Below are positions 62,001 through 64,000 of a DNA stretch of 64,000 nucleotides, one piece after another. Numbering within the stretch: the stretch's first letter is position 1; every line of letters starts with the position of its first letter. This stretch comes from Nocardia aurea (GTDB taxonomy: Bacteria > Actinomycetota > Actinomycetes > Mycobacteriales > Mycobacteriaceae), in contig NZ_QCYJ01000084.1 in NCBI RefSeq assembly GCF_003123685.1, positions 744,001 to 808,000 of the forward strand. The letters are read 5' to 3'. Under the pieces are notes generated by a model. The model searched no databases. It was not told the origin of the DNA and saw nothing but the letters and a program-made list of their open reading frames with translations. The translations under genes were made by a program, and so were the position numbers.

Positions 62001-63823
62001 AGTTCGGCGGGTCTGCCCAGGCCGTCGCCGTGCCAGAACGGCAGCCGTCCCGGTTGCCCGAAGGCCGGTGTCACCAGGACCCGGTCGAAGGTGATCTCCT
62101 CGATTCGCCAGCTGGTCGCGCCGAGCGCGAAAACGTCGCCGACCCTGGATTCGTAGACCATCTCCTCGTCGAGTTCGCCCACCCGCGAATTCTTCTCACC
62201 CACCATGTACACCGCGAACATGCCGCGATCCGGGATGGCGCCGCCCGAGGTCACGGCCAGCCGCTGGGCTCCGGGCCGTCCGGTGAGGGTGCCCGCGTCC
62301 CGGTCCCAGACCAGCCGCGGCCGCAATTCGGCGAATTCGTCGGACGGATAGCGCCCGGCGAGCAGGTCGAGCACCGATTCGTAGGCCGAGCGCGGCAGGG
62401 CGGCGTAACTGCCGGTGCCGCGCACGGTGTCGAACCACGCGTCGACATCGATCGGTTCCAGCGCGCAGGCCGCGACGGTCTGCTGGGCCAGGATGTCGAG
62501 CGGGTGCGCCGGAATCGCGAGTTCTTCGATCTGTCCGCCGAGCATCCGCTGCGCGGTGACGGCGCAGTGGATGACGTCGGTGCGGTGTTTGGGGAACAGC
62601 ACGCCCTTGGAGATCTCGCCGACCTGATGTCCGGCCCGCCCGATCCGCTGCAACCCGCTCGCCACCGAGGGCGGCGCTTCCACCTGCACGACCAGATCGA
62701 CCGCACCCATATCGATGCCGAGTTCCAGGCTGCTGGTGGCGACGACGCAGCGCAGCCGCCCGCTCTTGAGATCGTCCTCGATGACGGCGCGCTGCTCCTT
62801 GCTCACCGACCCGTGGTGCGCGCGGGCGAGCAGCTGTTCCGCGCCGTGCACCACCTCGGTGGAGGCGCCCAGCTGGGCGGGCGGGCCGTGCGCGGTGTCG
62901 ACCGGGTCGCCCACGCGGGCGGCGTAGGCCTCGTTGAGCCGGGCGGTGAGCCGCTCGGCGAGGCGGCGCGAATTCGCGAACACGATCGATGACCGGTGGT
63001 CGAGCACCAGGTCGACGATGGCCTCGTCGACGTGCGGCCAGATCGAGCCGGGCTGATCCGAGTCGCCGATCTCGGTCATATCGGTGACCGGCACCCGCAC
63101 CGACAGGTCGAAGGTTTTCGGCGAGGGCGGGGACACGATGGTGATCGGCGCGTTGCCGACCAGGAATCGGCCGACCTCCTCGGGTGGGCGCACCGTCGCG
63201 GACAGACCGATGCGCTGGGCGGGCCGCTCGGTCAGCAGGTCGAGCCGGGCCAGCGACAGCGCCAGGTGCGAGCCGCGTTTGGAGCCCGCGATCGCGTGCA
63301 CCTCGTCGACGATGATCGTGCCGACCTCGGCGAGGGTTTGCCTGGCCGCCGAGGTGAGCATCAGGAACAGCGATTCGGGGGTGGTGATGAGGATGTCGGG
63401 GGGTTTGCGCTGCATCGCCCGGCGATCGGCGGCGCTGGTATCCCCGGAGCGCACGCCGACGCTGATATCCGGCGGCTCGGAGCCGAGCCGTTTGGCCGTC
63501 TGGGTGACCCCCACCAGCGGCGCTCGCAGATTCCGTTCGACGTCGACGGCCAGCGCCTTGAGCGGTGACACGTAGAGCACCGAGGTGCCGCGCGGCTGGT
63601 CCGACGGTTCCCGGCTCGCCAGCCGGTCGATCGCCCACAGGAACGCCGACAGGGTCTTTCCCGACCCGGTCGGCGCGACGACCAGGGTGTGGTCCCCGGC
63701 CGCGATGGACTGCCAGGCGCCGAGCTGGGCGGAGGTCGGCGCGGGGAACGCGCCGTCGAACCACTCGCTCGTCGCCTTGGAGAACATGGCGGTCGAGAAC
63801 TCCGGTTGCGAGTGCTCGGCCAT
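59078..63823 (-). CDS. lhr: Lhr-type large ATP-dependent helicase
   Basis: 1581-residue superfamily 2 helicase of the Lhr-CTH kind, with roles in DNA repair. Seen: motif I APTGSGKT at residues 50-57, motif II Asp-Glu-Val-His near 172-175 (IIVDEVHAI), SLARLDLLTERPAQRIGLSATV for motif III, then VVATSSLELGIDMGAVDLVVQVE and QRIGRAGHQVGE for motifs V and VI. The last about 700 residues form the CTH region, with a long winged-helix-like and beta section. Mycobacterial Lhr is about 1500 residues, so length fits. The ATG at 63823 has a weak ribosome site; one at 63787 is possible. nei follows, so both are probably co-transcribed. Divergent from the next gene. Confidence 0.96.
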   Translation of the reverse strand: MAEHSQPEFSTAMFSKATSEWFDGAFPAPTSAQLGAWQSIAAGDHTLVVAPTGSGKTLSAFLWAIDRLASREPSDQPRGTSVLYVSPLKALAVDVERNLRAPLVGVTQTAKRLGSEPPDISVGVRSGDTSAADRRAMQRKPPDILITTPESLFLMLTSAARQTLAEVGTIIVDEVHAIAGSKRGSHLALSLARLDLLTERPAQRIGLSATVRPPEEVGRFLVGNAPITIVSPPSPKTFDLSVRVPVTDMTEIGDSDQPGSIWPHVDEAIVDLVLDHRSSIVFANSRRLAERLTARLNEAYAARVGDPVDTAHGPPAQLGASTEVVHGAEQLLARAHHGSVSKEQRAVIEDDLKSGRLRCVVATSSLELGIDMGAVDLVVQVEAPPSVASGLQRIGRAGHQVGEISKGVLFPKHRTDVIHCAVTAQRMLGGQIEELAIPAHPLDILAQQTVAACALEPIDVDAWFDTVRGTGSYAALPRSAYESVLDLLAGRYPSDEFAELRPRLVWDRDAGTLTGRPGAQRLAVTSGGAIPDRGMFAVYMVGEKNSRVGELDEEMVYESRVGDVFALGATSWRIEEITFDRVLVTPAFGQPGRLPFWHGDGLGRPAELGAALGEFVRKAGKANVPGRGTASAPDTSASPADGFDALRSSGAISATLLNIARSAGLDVNATTNLAALLDEQRTATGTLPTDKTLVVERFRDELGDWRLVLHSPYGLPVHAPWALAVGSRLRERFGVDVAPNASDDGIVVRLPDTTDEPPGADLFVFEPDEIDEIVTEQVGGSSLFASRFRECAARALLLPRRDPGKRAPLWQQRQRSAQLLDVARKFPDFPILLETVRECLRDVYDLPALRDLLGRVARRQLRLIEVETATPSPFASSLLFDYIGQFMYEGDSPLAERRAAALSLDSSLLAELLGRVELRELLDAEILEQTERELQRLTPERGARDAEGLADLLRLLGPLTADEAGQRCVRAGDRREDEANETGADDDSAAAPDHHAWFAELRTSKRALEVGFAGRTWWVAVEDAARLRDALGVPLPIGTPAAFIEPVADPLGDLVGRYARTHAPFGTEAVARRFGIGTAVAATALHRLVAEKRVVEGEFTPAATGSEWCDTQVLRRLRRRSLAAARHEVEPVTTAAFGRFLPSWQHVGTGELRGVDGVATVVEQLAGVPIPASAWESLILPARVGDYSPAMLDELTATGEVIWSGHGAITAKDGWIALHPAEHAPFTLAPPDEIELSETHLRLLTTLGATFAIPPPVESDGDHPAPRLPPVLHGGGAYFFRQLSDATGLLDDTAVSTALWELVWAGVVSGDTFAPVRALLSGTTRTTTAHRTPRRAPRGRAYLPRPSMPARTGPPAVAGRWSLLPERVSDNTVRAHATADTLLERYGVLTRGSVQNEGVPGGFALMYRVLTEFEDRGRCRRGYFVDSLGGAQFSTTDVVDRLRSFDTDRVRPGSRRTATVAALAACDPANPYGAALPWPQGDGEGGHRPGRKAGAIVVLLDGEAVLYLERGGKTLLTFTEDPDARRAAASALADLVRTRRVDALVIDRVDGDSVHGNTFAEFLTGAGFSATPRGLRLRGHS

Positions 63824-63910
63824 ATCGACAGTGTGCACCCGGGGACCGACAAGCACCGGCGAGTGGCAATCGGCGACCCGGGCGCGCGCCGTCGCCGTAC
63901 GCTTCCACCC

Positions 63911-64000
63911 GTGCAGAAGGTGCTCAAACTCGACCTGGTCAGCCACGGCATGACCGAGGCGATGCGCAAGGCACGTTTCCCCGCCGACGAGTCGTTGACC
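63911..64000 (+). CDS. Histidine phosphatase-family protein (5' end only)
   Basis: The first 30 codons of a gene that leaves the window, GTG at 63911: VQKVLKLDLVSHGMTEAMRK then ARFPADESLT. The pattern LVSHGMTEAMRKARFPAD is that of actinobacterial histidine-phosphatase-like proteins with SHG in place of the usual RHG; the His would be the phospho-acceptor. The missing Arg at the first position means that activity is uncertain. Divergent from lhr with an 87-base spacer. A GTG at 63920 is an alternative start. Confidence 0.62.
   Translation, partial: MQKVLKLDLVSHGMTEAMRKARFPADESLT

Overview
The window is high-GC DNA from an actinobacterium of the order Mycobacteriales, most likely Nocardia or a close relative. 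This rests on codon use, on TetR, MaoC and SCP-2-type lipid genes, on ESX-type substrates, and on a gene order that follows (from memory) Mycobacterium tuberculosis Rv3340 to Rv3296: metY, icd, trpS, yihY-like, dacB, sdhCDAB, cdd, deoA, add, Rv3311-like, upp, pmmB, deoD, amiB1/amiA1, Rv3304-like, lpdA, glpD, nei, lhr. I saw no insertion sequence, phage gene, CRISPR array, rRNA or tRNA. Mobile-looking material is limited to short repeats.

Layout. 1-3.2 kb: the 5' end of metY behind a SAM-IV riboswitch and a tiny poly-cysteine open reading frame, then a divergent TetR/drug-efflux pair. 3.5-6.2 kb: NADP isocitrate dehydrogenase, two strong hairpins and a second MFS carrier. 6.2-12 kb: a TetR gene and a five-gene acyl-CoA degradation operon (SCP-2 thiolase, SRPBCC, MaoC, SDR, acyl-CoA dehydrogenase) sharing the palindrome ACATACA-N4-TGTATGT. 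12-18.7 kb: a hydrolase, a coupled xth/barnase/barstar trio, a TetR/MpaB divergent pair, trpS and a YihY membrane protein. 19-24.4 kb: D,D-carboxypeptidase DacB, a drug-efflux/TetR operon, a relative of plant pathogen-related proteins, and phenylalanine hydroxylase. 24.6-26.6 kb: an orphan VapB-like antitoxin, radC and a hydrolase. 26.7-33.4 kb: the succinate dehydrogenase operon diverging from nucleoside salvage (cdd, deoA, add).

33.5-39 kb: an NAD(P)-binding protein, a 17-18 bp minisatellite, a hotdog protein, and a leftward operon running EspC-like, WXG-NlpC/P60, YbaB-like, YbaB and Rv3311-like, which looks like an ESX/type VII secretion substrate module. 39-45.7 kb: upp, a phosphomannomutase-family enzyme and purine nucleoside phosphorylase (more salvage), an enoyl-CoA isomerase and two coupled M20 amidohydrolases. 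45.7-50.7 kb: a very large hairpin, a gamma-glutamylcyclotransferase-like gene, lpdA and two secreted or membrane low-complexity proteins. 50.8-55.5 kb: an aminotransferase and the glycerol genes glpK and glpD. 55.5-64 kb: a TetR gene coupled to an HpnE-like amine oxidase, an SRPBCC gene, the DNA repair genes nei and lhr, and the start of a histidine-phosphatase-like gene.

The most unusual signals are the SAM-IV plus poly-Cys leader, the operator-linked lipid operon, the WXG-NlpC/EspC-like module with YbaB partners, the coupled xth/RNase/inhibitor trio, and the long palindrome at 45.75 kb. Statements about families and synteny are from memory; no database search was run.
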